Assembly: GCA_000613465.1 (NCBI GenBank)
Contig: BAJA01000001.1
Location: forward strand, 1-64,000
Direction: 5' to 3'
Source of the DNA: Bacteroides nordii WAL 11050 = JCM 12987
GTDB taxonomy: Bacteria > Bacteroidota > Bacteroidia > Bacteroidales > Bacteroidaceae
DNA: 64,000 bases
Part shown: positions 1 to 7,192 of the stretch, in pieces
How the letters are laid out: every line of letters begins with the position of its first letter
Numbering within the stretch: position 1 is the stretch's first letter
Program-made: the position numbers and the translations under genes
Notes under the pieces: model-generated
Database searches by the model: none
Seen by the model: only the letters and a program-made list of their open reading frames with translations
What the model was told of the DNA's origin: nothing

Positions 1-21
1 CTAAAAATAGTCTCCTTTTTG

Positions 22-94
22 TACACCCTCAGGGATTCGAACCCTGGACCCACTGATTAAGAGTCAGTTGCTCTACCAACTGAGCTAAGAGTGC
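22..94 (-). tRNA. tRNA-Lys (anticodon CTT)
   Basis: The minus strand folds into a complete cloverleaf of 73 nt. The acceptor stem pairs GCACTCT with AGGGTGT (two G-U pairs), the D arm carries AGCTCAGTTGGTAGAGC, and the T arm carries GGTTCGAATCC. The 7-nt anticodon loop CTCTTAA places CTT at positions 34-36, so it reads AAG lysine codons. The CCA end is not encoded. It is transcribed away from the RNA-repair operon that starts at 542. Confidence 0.95.
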
Positions 95-125
95 ATTGGT
101 ATTATGCTTTTTTTGATTTCGGGTG

Positions 126-156
126 CAAAGGTAAAGCTTTATTTTAAAATAGCAAG
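126..156 (-). promoter_or_regulatory. promoter of the tRNA-Lys gene
   Basis: On the minus strand TACCTTTG (126-133) matches the Bacteroides -7 box TAnnTTTG, and CTTG lies 19 bp upstream as a -33 box. The position about 30 bp before the tRNA 5' end fits a direct tRNA promoter. Confidence 0.7.
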
Positions 157-194
157 CCTTGTAGCTATTATTTTTTAAATTTATTTTCTTTCGC

Positions 195-225
195 TTTGCT
201 ATAACTAAAAAAGGAATTACATTTG
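195..225 (+). promoter_or_regulatory. promoter of the RNA-repair operon
   Basis: TTTG (195-198), a 19-bp spacer, then TACATTTG (218-225) match the Bacteroides consensus TTTG-N19-21-TAnnTTTG exactly. Transcription should start near 230, leaving a leader of roughly 310 nt before rtcB. No sigma-54 -24/-12 element, as used by the RtcR-controlled rtcBA operon of E. coli, was found. Confidence 0.75.
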
Positions 226-229
226 CAGC

Positions 230-541
230 GATAAATTTAGTATTCACCCTTTAAACTGTGGAAAGGGTATTAATTATGTTGGAGAAATAACACATCAAAA
301 TCGGGACTAAGCGGCTCATCGGGATGAAGAGCCCCAATAATTTTATTATCTGAACACTCCGCGAAACTGTTGCCGGAGAAAAATTGATTAGTCCTACAAT
401 CTTATTATTTTATTATTTAATCACTTCAGTGTGGTGAAGCAGAGATGTTATGTTCTGCCTTTTTCTGCACTGGTAACAGACATATTGCCTCATTACTCCG
501 GAACCATTATATGTTTATTCCGGGGATGAGATTAGTGTGCT
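230..541 (+). promoter_or_regulatory. structured 5' leader (or separate ncRNA) of the RNA-repair operon
   Basis: No ORF fits here, but several stems do. ACCCTTT/AAAGGGT forms a hairpin near 244-268. An 8-bp helix pairs 303-310 (GGGACTAA) with 388-395 (TTAGTCCT) and encloses two hairpins, GGCTC/GAGCC (313-333) and CTCCG/CGGAG (357-378), giving a three-way junction. CAGTG/CACTG (427-472) encloses GCAGA/TCTGC. A 13-bp hairpin with a 2-nt bulge pairs 489-503 with 518-530 and ends 11 nt before the rtcB start codon. I recognise no known riboswitch or Y-RNA motif. The pairing was done by eye, so the exact fold is an inference. Confidence 0.5.
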
Positions 542-1951
542 ATGAAAGAAATCATGGGAATACGTTTAAAAGATTTAAGCAAACTGGGATATACAAATAA
601 TGTGGCGCGGAGTCTGGCTGTTGCTATTGTAAGCAAACATTGCAAGTATGAAAGTAAAGAAGAAATTCTGGTTCGTTTAGCAAATGTGCTTGATAATCCC
701 GAAGCATATAAAAAGGATGAAGTATGGGGGAAACTGGCGGAACACTTCTCTCCCACCATTATAGAAAGGAAGTTTCAGGTTTATGATCTGAGAGAAGTGC
801 CGTTGATGCACCAAACTTACGGTAACAAGTTTATAGAAAATTCTGCCAAGCAACAAATGGAACTGGCCATGCGACTCCCGGTAACGCTGGCAGGAGCGTT
901 GATGCCTGACGCACATGCCGGATATGGTTTGCCCATCGGCGGTGTACTGGCAACAGCTCATACAGTAATACCTTATGCCGTAGGAATGGATATTGGCTGC
1001 CGGATGAGTCTGACGGTTTTTGATGCGAAGCCGGATTTTCTGAAACGATATGCTCATCAGACAAAAGTGGCATTAAAGGAATACACACATTTTGGTATGG
1101 ATGGTGGATTAGAGTTTACACAGGAGCATGAAGTGTTGGACAGGGAAGAATTCCGATTGACGCCCCTGTTACAAAAGTTGCATGGGAAGGCTGTCCGACA
1201 ATTAGGAACATCGGGGCAAGGGAATCATTTTGTAAACTTCGGAGAACTGGAACTGGAGGCAGACAATACTTTACAGTTACCTGCCGGGAATTATGTTGCT
1301 TTGTTGTCTCATTCAGGTTCACGGGGATTGGGAGCTGCTATTGCACAACATTATAGTTTTCTGGCACGTGAATCTTGTAAATTACCTCGCGAAGCCCAGC
1401 ACTTTGCCTGGCTTGATCTCCATTCGGAAGAGGGGCAGGCGTATTGGATGAGTATGAATCTTGCCGGAGATTATGCCCGGGCTTGTCACGAAAGGATTCA
1501 TCTTAACCTTGCCAAAGCCTTAGGATTGATTCCGATTGCTAATGTCAGCAATCACCATAACTTTGCCTGGGAGGAGGAAATAGCACCAGGTAACTTTGCC
1601 ATTGTTCACCGCAAAGGAGCTACTCCTGCTTATGAGGGGCAACCCGGACTTATTCCGGGCAGTATGGCTACTCCCGGATATCTAGTTTGTGGCAAAGGAG
1701 TACGTGAATCTCTCTTTTCGGCCTCTCATGGCGCCGGACGGGCGATGTCAAGACAGCAGGCTCAAAGTACCTTCACGCAGTCCGCCTTAAAGAAATTTTT
1801 GGCACAAGCGGGTGTAACCCTTATCGGAGGCAGTGTGGAAGAGATGCCTCTTGCCTATAAGGACATCGAAAGGGTAATGCGGGCACAGGAAAACCTGGTA
1901 GAGATACAAGGGCGTTTTATGCCCCGCATCGTAAGAATGAATAAAGAATAA
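542..1951 (+). CDS. rtcB: RNA-splicing ligase RtcB
   Basis: Predicted GTP- and Mn-dependent ligase that joins 2',3'-cyclic-phosphate or 3'-phosphate RNA ends to 5'-OH ends. The 469-aa protein carries the RtcB landmarks in order: MPDAHAGYGLPIGG, GMDIGCRMS with the metal-binding Cys, GTSGQGNHF, LSHSGSRGLG, NHHNFAW, VHRKGAT...GLIPGSM, and SASHGAGRAMSR with the family's guanylylated His. About 75 N-terminal residues precede the core. Met1 is used because it lies just after the leader hairpin; Met5 is a possible alternative. It is the first gene of a three-gene RNA-repair operon, with the ligase gene starting 15 nt after its stop. Confidence 0.93.
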   Translation: MKEIMGIRLKDLSKLGYTNNVARSLAVAIVSKHCKYESKEEILVRLANVLDNPEAYKKDEVWGKLAEHFSPTIIERKFQVYDLREVPLMHQTYGNKFIENSAKQQMELAMRLPVTLAGALMPDAHAGYGLPIGGVLATAHTVIPYAVGMDIGCRMSLTVFDAKPDFLKRYAHQTKVALKEYTHFGMDGGLEFTQEHEVLDREEFRLTPLLQKLHGKAVRQLGTSGQGNHFVNFGELELEADNTLQLPAGNYVALLSHSGSRGLGAAIAQHYSFLARESCKLPREAQHFAWLDLHSEEGQAYWMSMNLAGDYARACHERIHLNLAKALGLIPIANVSNHHNFAWEEEIAPGNFAIVHRKGATPAYEGQPGLIPGSMATPGYLVCGKGVRESLFSASHGAGRAMSRQQAQSTFTQSALKKFLAQAGVTLIGGSVEEMPLAYKDIERVMRAQENLVEIQGRFMPRIVRMNKE

Positions 1952-1966
1952 TTAAATTAAAACAAA

Positions 1967-2695
1967 ATGTTATCAGAAAAATATGGTCGTACGTATCACT
2001 TCCCTTTCTCACCGGGAACTACAAGTGACGACCGCATCAACCATACTTATTGGGAAGATATCCAGCGGATTGACACGCTTGTATATACCGAAAAATTGGA
2101 TGGTGAGAATAATTGCCTGAACAGCGCCGGCGTATTTGCACGATCACATGCTGCACCTGCTACTTCTCCATGGACACGACAACTGCGTGAGCGTTGGGAA
2201 TTAATGAAGCATGATTTGGGCAGTCTTGAATTATTTGGTGAAAATCTGTATGCTGTTCACTCTATTGAATACAAACGGTTAGAATCGTATTTCTATGTTT
2301 TTGCCGTGCGTTGCCTCGATAAATGGTTATCCTGGGAAGAGGTAAAGTTTTATGCTGCTATGTTTGATTTGCCAACAGTTCCCGAATTGGGATTAGAGTC
2401 CGTTGCAGAACTTTCTCAGGAGCAACTTCGACAACAGATACTTACTCTTGCCCGGCAACCGGGAGTCTTTGGTACAAAAGATCCTTTTACCGGAGAAGAT
2501 TGTACGCGTGAAGGGTTGGTAGTGCGGAATACAGATGAATATCCGGTTAGCGAATTTGCACACAATGTATTCAAGTATGTGCGCAAAGGACATGTGAAAA
2601 CAGATGAGCATTGGACACGTCACTGGAAGCGTGCCCGGCTTTTCTGGGAGTTTAATGAAAATAAAGAAAAATATGATTTGGACATTAACAGATAA
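1967..2695 (+). CDS. ATP-dependent RNA ligase (Rnl family)
   Basis: A 242-aa minimal nucleotidyltransferase-type ligase. The motif I lysine is Lys43 in YTEKLDGENN; motif III is SLELFGENLYAVHSIEY, motif IV is REGLVVRN, and motif V is VFKYVRKGHVK. These are the hallmarks of covalent-nucleotidyl RNA ligases (RNA_ligase family). It should seal 3'-OH/5'-phosphate RNA ends, the chemistry complementary to RtcB. The short length leaves little room for extra binding domains. Its 3' end overlaps the next gene by 23 nt, which suggests coupled translation with the end-healing enzyme that would supply its substrates. Confidence 0.85.
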   Translation: MLSEKYGRTYHFPFSPGTTSDDRINHTYWEDIQRIDTLVYTEKLDGENNCLNSAGVFARSHAAPATSPWTRQLRERWELMKHDLGSLELFGENLYAVHSIEYKRLESYFYVFAVRCLDKWLSWEEVKFYAAMFDLPTVPELGLESVAELSQEQLRQQILTLARQPGVFGTKDPFTGEDCTREGLVVRNTDEYPVSEFAHNVFKYVRKGHVKTDEHWTRHWKRARLFWEFNENKEKYDLDINR

Positions 2696-3809
2696 GAAAG
2701 ATCGTAACTCGCTCGAACTACAATTCGAATGGTTACGCGATATGAATGGGATTCCTCAGGACCAGTTTCATCATGCCGAAGGAGATGTGGCTACACATAC
2801 CTGGTGGGTGATAGAAGAATTACAGAAATTACCCGGCTATCTTGCCCTTACAGAGCAGGACAAGGAAATACTTTGGACGGCTGCACTACTGCATGATGTA
2901 GAAAAACGTTCTACTACAGTCATTGAGGAAGATGGCAGTATCACTGCCAAAGGGCATGCCCGTAAGGGAGAATATACTGTGCGTACGCTTTTATACAAGG
3001 ATATATCAACTCCTTTTATCATTCGTGAAAAGATAGCATCACTTGTAAGGTTTCACGGGCTCCCTTTATGGCTGATGGAAAAACAGGACCCTATGAGACA
3101 GGTTGCCAGGGCAGCTTTCAGAGTGGACACTTCGCAGCTCCGTCTACTTGCCGAAGCTGATATAAAAGGACGTATCTGTCAGGATAAAGATACTTTATTG
3201 GAATCGCTGGAGTTATTTGAAATCTTCTGCCGTGAGCAGGGGTGCTGGAAAAAGAGCAGAGAATTTACCACTGATCATGCCCGTTTTCGTTACTTTCACA
3301 CGGAAGAAAGCTATATAGATTACATTCCGTATGAAAAGTTTAAGTGTAATGTTGTTTTGTTATCCGGGTTACCGGGAATGGGAAAAGATCATTATATTGA
3401 AACGTCCGGTATAGCTCTTCCTGTTATCAGCCTGGATGATATTCGCCGGAAGAATAAACTGAGTCCTACTGATAAATCGGCAAATGGATGGGTGGTGCAG
3501 GAAGCTAAAAAGATAGCCCGCGCTTATTTGCGTAAAGGGCAGGATTTCATATGGAATGCAACTAATATTACTACTCTGATGCGTTTTCAGCTTATCAATC
3601 TCTTTGCCGGGTATGGGGCTCGTGTTAAAGTGGTTTATGTTGAGAAAGACTATTCCGTTTGGCGAAGACAGAACCGTGAAAGAGAATATCCGCTTCCGGA
3701 GAGTGTGTTGGACGGTATGCTTGGTAAGCTTGAGGTACCTCAATTGACGGAAGCTCACGAAGTGGAGTATCTGGTAGAGAATGAGATAAATAAAAAAGAT
3801 TTTCTATGA
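2673..3809 (+). CDS. HD-Pnk: HD-domain phosphoesterase fused to a P-loop polynucleotide kinase
   Basis: The N-terminal HD domain shows HTWW (41-45), the HD dyad in LLHDVEK (His74-Asp75) and a conserved GHARKGE. The C-terminal kinase has the P-loop SGLPGMGKDHY (231-241), an acidic SLDDIRR near 253-259 and an Arg-rich lid RRQNRERE. This layout matches Runella slithyformis HD-Pnk, described as a 2',3'-phosphoesterase plus 5'-OH polynucleotide kinase that heals broken RNA ends. Start chosen at 2673 (MIWTLTDKK, 378 aa), since the first 23 codons of the longer frame read as shadow sequence inside the ligase gene. It closes the RNA-repair operon. Confidence 0.85.
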   Translation: MIWTLTDKKDRNSLELQFEWLRDMNGIPQDQFHHAEGDVATHTWWVIEELQKLPGYLALTEQDKEILWTAALLHDVEKRSTTVIEEDGSITAKGHARKGEYTVRTLLYKDISTPFIIREKIASLVRFHGLPLWLMEKQDPMRQVARAAFRVDTSQLRLLAEADIKGRICQDKDTLLESLELFEIFCREQGCWKKSREFTTDHARFRYFHTEESYIDYIPYEKFKCNVVLLSGLPGMGKDHYIETSGIALPVISLDDIRRKNKLSPTDKSANGWVVQEAKKIARAYLRKGQDFIWNATNITTLMRFQLINLFAGYGARVKVVYVEKDYSVWRRQNREREYPLPESVLDGMLGKLEVPQLTEAHEVEYLVENEINKKDFL

Positions 3810-3825
3810 AATAATACATCGGATG

Positions 3826-3857
3826 TTTGACTTTTAGTCAAAAAAACAGTATCTTTG
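3826..3857 (+). promoter_or_regulatory. promoter downstream of the RNA-repair operon
   Basis: TTTG (3826-3829), 20 bp, then TATCTTTG (3850-3857) form a consensus Bacteroides promoter. It points at a strong terminator only 40 bp away and not at an ORF. Confidence 0.65.
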
Positions 3858-3863
3858 TAATTG

Positions 3864-3931
3864 TAATCATAAAGTAGATTCAGTTAGAATACTTGTAAAG
3901 GAGAAAGCTATGGCTTTCTCCTTTATTTTTT
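3864..3931 (+). ncRNA. candidate small RNA ending in a Rho-independent terminator
   Basis: From the expected start (~3864) to the T tract is about 68 nt. The 3' part is a perfect 12-bp hairpin, AAAGGAGAAAGC / GCTTTCTCCTTT (3897-3924) with a 4-nt loop, followed by ATTTTTTTA. No ORF with a start codon fits. It could be a stand-alone small RNA or an attenuated leader; it also serves as a terminator for read-through from HD-Pnk. Confidence 0.45.
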
Positions 3932-4004
3932 TATACCGGCTTCTGAAGGTATATAGACAGGTATCTATTGGAGTTTTTCCCGGTACTTATTCAAGATTAC
4001 ATGG

Positions 4005-4092
4005 TATGTTACGGTTCGTTTGTTACTATGTTACGATGCATTTCTCGGTATGTTGCAATGTAAATGCTATTGTGTTGCAATACAACTGATAT
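4005..4092 (+). repeat. array of four 22-bp direct repeats (core TATGTTRC)
   Basis: Boxes start at 4005, 4027, 4049 and 4071, exactly 22 bp apart, reading TATGTTACG, TATGTTACG, TATGTTGCA and TGTGTTGCA. The remaining 12-13 bp of each unit vary. It lies in the 421-bp gap between HD-Pnk and ndh; the rest of that gap holds the small-RNA unit and no other clear signal. Confidence 0.6.
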
Positions 4093-4230
4093 TATCTTCT
4101 GAGAAAGTCGCTTTCAGGTTAATAATCAATAAATCAGCTCTTGACAAAAACATGTTTGGAGGTAGTGGATAACAAAAACAATTTTCCCTTCCGTGATGTT
4201 AATATACTATCAGATTAATATAATGATAAC

Positions 4231-5529
4231 ATGATGAATAAAATAGATATTCCCGATAAAGGGAAAAGAAAAAGAGTAGTTATTGTAGGTGGTGGTTTTG
4301 GAGGATTAAAGTTGGCACGTAAACTAAAAAATGACAATTTTCAAATTGTTCTGTTAGACAAAAATAATTATCATCTGTTTCAGCCTCTTCTCTATCAGGT
4401 AGCTACAGCCGGTATAGAACCGAGTGCAATCTCTTTTCCTTTCCGCAAGATTTTTAAAAAGCGTAAATATTTTCATATTCGTATCTGTGAAGCCCAACGG
4501 GTTATTCCGGAACGAAATATATTGGAAACTTCCATTGGAGTTATTGAATACGACTATTTGGTAATTGCAACCGGATGTTATACCAACTATTTCGGTAACG
4601 ATAAGATGGCTCTCCATACCATGTCTCTCAAGACGACGGCAGAAGCTCTCTATAACCGTAACCAAGTACTGGAAAGCTTTGAGAAAGCGCAGAACACGAG
4701 TAATTTGAAAGAACGGGAAAAATTGATGACGTTTATAATTGTAGGTGGCGGAGCTACCGGAATAGAACTTTCGGGTGCATTGGCAGAGATGCGTAAGTTC
4801 ATTTTGCCACAAGATTATCCCGATCTGGATATAGAGCAGATGCGTATTGTCCTTATCGATGCAGGCCCTCGCCTACTCTCGGCTTTCTCCGAAAAATCGT
4901 CAACCGAAGTACAGGACTATCTGGCAAAAAAAGGAGTTGAAATAAAGGTGGATTCCAAGGTGGTAGATTATGAAAATGATTTGCTTACTCTGGGAGATGG
5001 TACGGCCATACCTTCTACAAATATCTATTGGGTAGCAGGTGTGAAAGCTAACAGTATTGAAGGACTTCCACAGGACGCTTACGGACCGGGGAATAGACTG
5101 AATGTAGATGTTTTCAACAAGGTAACCGGTACTAACAATGTATTTGCTATTGGTGATACTGCTCTGATGATTTCAGAAGATTATCCGAGGGGGCACCCTC
5201 AGGTTGTTCAGCCGGCTATTCAACAGGCTAAGCTTCTTGTTCAGAATCTGAACAACATAGAAAAGGGACTTCCACTTAAACCTTTTGTGTATCATAATAA
5301 AGGTTCGATGGCTACTATCGGAAGAAATAACGCTATTGTGGAGTTGAAGAATATCCGTTTTGGTGGTTTTCCTGCCTGGGCAGTCTGGCTATTCATTCAC
5401 TTAATGAGTATTGTAGGTGTAAAGAACAGACTTTTCATTTTCATAGACTGGATGTGGAGTTATTTCACTTATGACCCTTCGTTGCGATTAATAATAAAGC
5501 CTGTGAAAAGAGTAAAACCGAAGAAATGA
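4231..5529 (+). CDS. ndh: type II NADH dehydrogenase (NDH-2), NAD(P)/FAD oxidoreductase
   Basis: A 432-aa two-dinucleotide-fold flavoprotein. The N-terminal FAD motif is VVIVGGGFGGLKLARKL, followed by LLDKNNYHLFQPLLYQVATAG, typical of NDH-2. The NADH motif is FIIVGGGATGIELSGAL, and NNVFAIGDTA is the second FAD contact. The C-terminal region from about residue 380 (FPAWAVWLFIHLMSIVG) is hydrophobic and suits membrane attachment. It should pass electrons from NADH to quinone without pumping protons. A terminator follows at 5561. Confidence 0.9.
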   Translation: MMNKIDIPDKGKRKRVVIVGGGFGGLKLARKLKNDNFQIVLLDKNNYHLFQPLLYQVATAGIEPSAISFPFRKIFKKRKYFHIRICEAQRVIPERNILETSIGVIEYDYLVIATGCYTNYFGNDKMALHTMSLKTTAEALYNRNQVLESFEKAQNTSNLKEREKLMTFIIVGGGATGIELSGALAEMRKFILPQDYPDLDIEQMRIVLIDAGPRLLSAFSEKSSTEVQDYLAKKGVEIKVDSKVVDYENDLLTLGDGTAIPSTNIYWVAGVKANSIEGLPQDAYGPGNRLNVDVFNKVTGTNNVFAIGDTALMISEDYPRGHPQVVQPAIQQAKLLVQNLNNIEKGLPLKPFVYHNKGSMATIGRNNAIVELKNIRFGGFPAWAVWLFIHLMSIVGVKNRLFIFIDWMWSYFTYDPSLRLIIKPVKRVKPKK

Positions 5530-5560
5530 TATAGGTTACTCTCATTTTAGTAGATATGGA

Positions 5561-5594
5561 AAAGGGAATGTCGCGATGACTTATTCCTTTTTTT
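5561..5594 (+). terminator. terminator of ndh
   Basis: AAAGGGAAT pairs with ATTCCTTTT over 9 bp (one G-U) across a 13-nt loop and runs into a T tract. Confidence 0.7.
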
Positions 5595-5658
5595 CATTAA
5601 ATATAGTATTAGAGTTATAATAGTTATGCTTTCAATATTTGGAACCGGAATATATAAA

Positions 5659-5694
5659 ATACCCCCGAAGTAATGGAATATACTCCAGAGGTAT
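5659..5694 (-). terminator. terminator of the 31-aa ORF
   Basis: On the minus strand a 14-bp stem with G-U pairs (ATACCTCTGGAGTA / TACTTCGGGGGTAT) is followed by TTTTAT, just past the stop codon of the small ORF at 5733. Confidence 0.6.
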
Positions 5695-5732
5695 GAGAAG
5701 GTTTGTGGATATCACTTCCTTATTCTATTTTA

Positions 5733-5828
5733 TTATTTGTCATCCTCTTCAAAGTAGCCATATTCATGGAGTATGCCTCTACCTATTTCTTCGAGACAAT
5801 CTTTGAAGAAATCTTTTACCTTTTTCAT
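5733..5828 (-). CDS. 31-aa small protein, function unknown
   Basis: The short frame starts MKKVKDFFKDCLEEIGRG and ends GYFEEDDK. It has its own promoter box TACCTTTG about 40 bp upstream, a purine-rich AGAAAGGA ribosome-binding site 7 nt before ATG, and a terminator just past the stop. This complete set of signals argues that it is expressed. The peptide is probably an amphipathic helix with an acidic tail. I do not recognise the family. Confidence 0.6.
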   Translation of the reverse strand: MKKVKDFFKDCLEEIGRGILHEYGYFEEDDK

Positions 5829-5866
5829 AATTATTCCTTTCTGTTAATGTAATATATATCTAATAA

Positions 5867-5874
5867 CAAAGGTA
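5867..5874 (-). promoter_or_regulatory. -7 box of the 31-aa ORF
   Basis: TACCTTTG on the minus strand matches TAnnTTTG. No clear TTTG -33 box was seen at the usual spacing. Confidence 0.5.
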
Positions 5875-5985
5875 GACAAAAAGAGTTTATACTTTTTATC
5901 TCTGTAATGCTTTATTTGATATGAATCAATTTAAACAATGTGAAGCTAAGGTTTGTTTATATTGTATAAATTATCAAACTAATAA

Positions 5986-6438
5986 ATGAAACTTATGATC
6001 TACAATTTTTTATTTCCCTCAAAGCCCAATAGTACAGGGGCATCCTTATTCTTACTTGCATTGCGTATTTTCTTTGGTTTGCTATTGATGAATCACGGCA
6101 TACAGAAATGGAGTAGTTATCAGGAACTATCCATAGCTTTCCCCGATCCATTGGGTGTAGGGAGCCCGGTATCTTTAGGATTGGCTATCTTTGGAGAACT
6201 TGTTTGTTCAATGGCGTTTATCGTCGGCGTATTATATCGTTTGGCTATGTTGCCTATGATTTTTACAATGGGCATGGCATTCTTTGTCATTCACGGTAAT
6301 GATGCTTTTGCTGTAAAAGAACTGGCACTCATCTATTTAGTTGTATTTATATTGATGTATATATCCGGTCCCGGTAAGTTTTCTGTCGACTATTTATTAG
6401 GGAATGAACTTCGGAAGCGAAGAAAAAATGTAAAATAG
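5986..6438 (+). CDS. DoxX family membrane protein
   Basis: A 150-aa protein with four predicted membrane segments. It contains the DoxX signature region LALRIFFGLLLMNHGIQKW and a second segment LGLAIFGELVCSMAFIVGVLYRLAML. DoxX proteins are small inner-membrane proteins, some linked to quinone or thiol redox chemistry; the exact role here is unknown. It is apparently a single gene following ndh and the antisense-oriented small ORF. Confidence 0.8.
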   Translation: MKLMIYNFLFPSKPNSTGASLFLLALRIFFGLLLMNHGIQKWSSYQELSIAFPDPLGVGSPVSLGLAIFGELVCSMAFIVGVLYRLAMLPMIFTMGMAFFVIHGNDAFAVKELALIYLVVFILMYISGPGKFSVDYLLGNELRKRRKNVK

Positions 6439-6452
6439 AAATTGCACCATGT

Positions 6453-6484
6453 TTTGTTTCTATTAATTAAAAGGTTTATATTTG
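6453..6484 (+). promoter_or_regulatory. promoter of the DUF3332 lipoprotein gene
   Basis: TTTG (6453-6456), 20 bp, TATATTTG (6477-6484) match the Bacteroides consensus. The start codon lies 75 bp further on. Confidence 0.7.
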
Positions 6485-6493
6485 CAACTGTAT

Positions 6494-6525
6494 AAAGGAC
6501 TTATAGCTATTATAGGTCTTTTTAT
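6494..6525 (+). terminator. leader hairpin with T tract (attenuator-like)
   Basis: AAGGACTTATA pairs with TATAGGTCTTT over 11 bp with G-U pairs and is followed by T residues, about 10 nt after the expected transcription start and before the DUF3332 gene. It could attenuate that gene or end a short RNA. Confidence 0.45.
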
Positions 6526-6559
6526 CGTTTCACAAAATAACAACTAAAAAACAGAAATT

Positions 6560-7114
6560 ATGAAAAAAAACAGATTGACATTGGTCGCAGCTTTTGCTCT
6601 GAGCGGTACTATTTTGTTTAGTTCATGTGTAGGTTCATTTGGTTTATTCAATCGCATTTCTTCCTGGAATCAGTCAGTAGGAAATAAGTTTGTAAACGAA
6701 CTTGTGTTTCTTGCACTGAACATCGTTCCGGTATATGGCGTTGCATATTTGGCGGATGCTTTGGTTATCAACTCTATTGAGTTTTGGAGCGGTTCTAATC
6801 CGATGGCAAACGCTGGAGATGTAAAGAAAGTAAAAGGCGAAAATGGCAACTATCTGGTAGAAACTCTGGAGAATGGTTATTCGATTACAAAAGAGGGTGA
6901 AAAAACTGCTATGGAACTGATCTACAACAAGGAAGCAAATACCTGGAATGTAGTAGCTAATGGTGAGAGTACCGAACTTCTGAAAATGAACAATGATGGT
7001 ACAGCGCAGATGTATTTGCCTAATGGCGAGTCAATGACTGTCACTCTGGATGCTCAGGGAACTCTTGCAGCACGTCAGATGGTAATGAACGGTCTGCTGT
7101 TTGCTGCCCGTTAA
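6560..7114 (+). CDS. DUF3332 family lipoprotein
   Basis: A 184-aa protein with a lipoprotein signal peptide (LTLVAAFALSGTILFSSC; lipid-anchored Cys at about residue 23). The conserved stretch after it (VGSFGLFNRISSWNQ, then NIVPVYGVAYLADALVINSIEFW) is typical of DUF3332, a family of unknown function common in Bacteroidetes. The C-terminal half is a polar beta-rich repeat-like domain. It is preceded by its own promoter and followed by a terminator. Confidence 0.85.
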   Translation: MKKNRLTLVAAFALSGTILFSSCVGSFGLFNRISSWNQSVGNKFVNELVFLALNIVPVYGVAYLADALVINSIEFWSGSNPMANAGDVKKVKGENGNYLVETLENGYSITKEGEKTAMELIYNKEANTWNVVANGESTELLKMNNDGTAQMYLPNGESMTVTLDAQGTLAARQMVMNGLLFAAR

Positions 7115-7136
7115 TTTAATGCATAAAGAAATGTCA

Positions 7137-7180
7137 AAAGATGAAACATGCTCTGCACAAAGAGATGTTTCATCTTTTTT
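7137..7180 (+). terminator. terminator after the DUF3332 gene
   Basis: A 13-bp stem (AAGATGAAACAT / ATGTTTCATCTT core) is followed by TTTTTT, 12 bp before the next start codon. Confidence 0.75.
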
Positions 7181-7192
7181 ATTCACTAAATT

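Noticed and set aside
195..225. Sigma-54 promoter upstream of rtcB
   Set aside because: No GG-N10-GC (-24/-12) element was found; the housekeeping-type promoter fits well.
230..541. Y-RNA-like (tRNA-mimic) gene before rtcB, as in some rsr-rtcBA operons
   Set aside because: No T-loop or D-loop-like sequence was found, and no Ro60/Rsr gene is nearby.
677..1057. Antisense ORFs over rtcB
   Set aside because: They mirror the RtcB codons on the other strand and have no promoter, RBS or recognisable domain.
2604..2672. Upstream extension of the HD-Pnk frame starting MSIGHVTGS
   Set aside because: It lies wholly inside the ligase gene, reads as shadow sequence, and the HD domain is complete from 2673.
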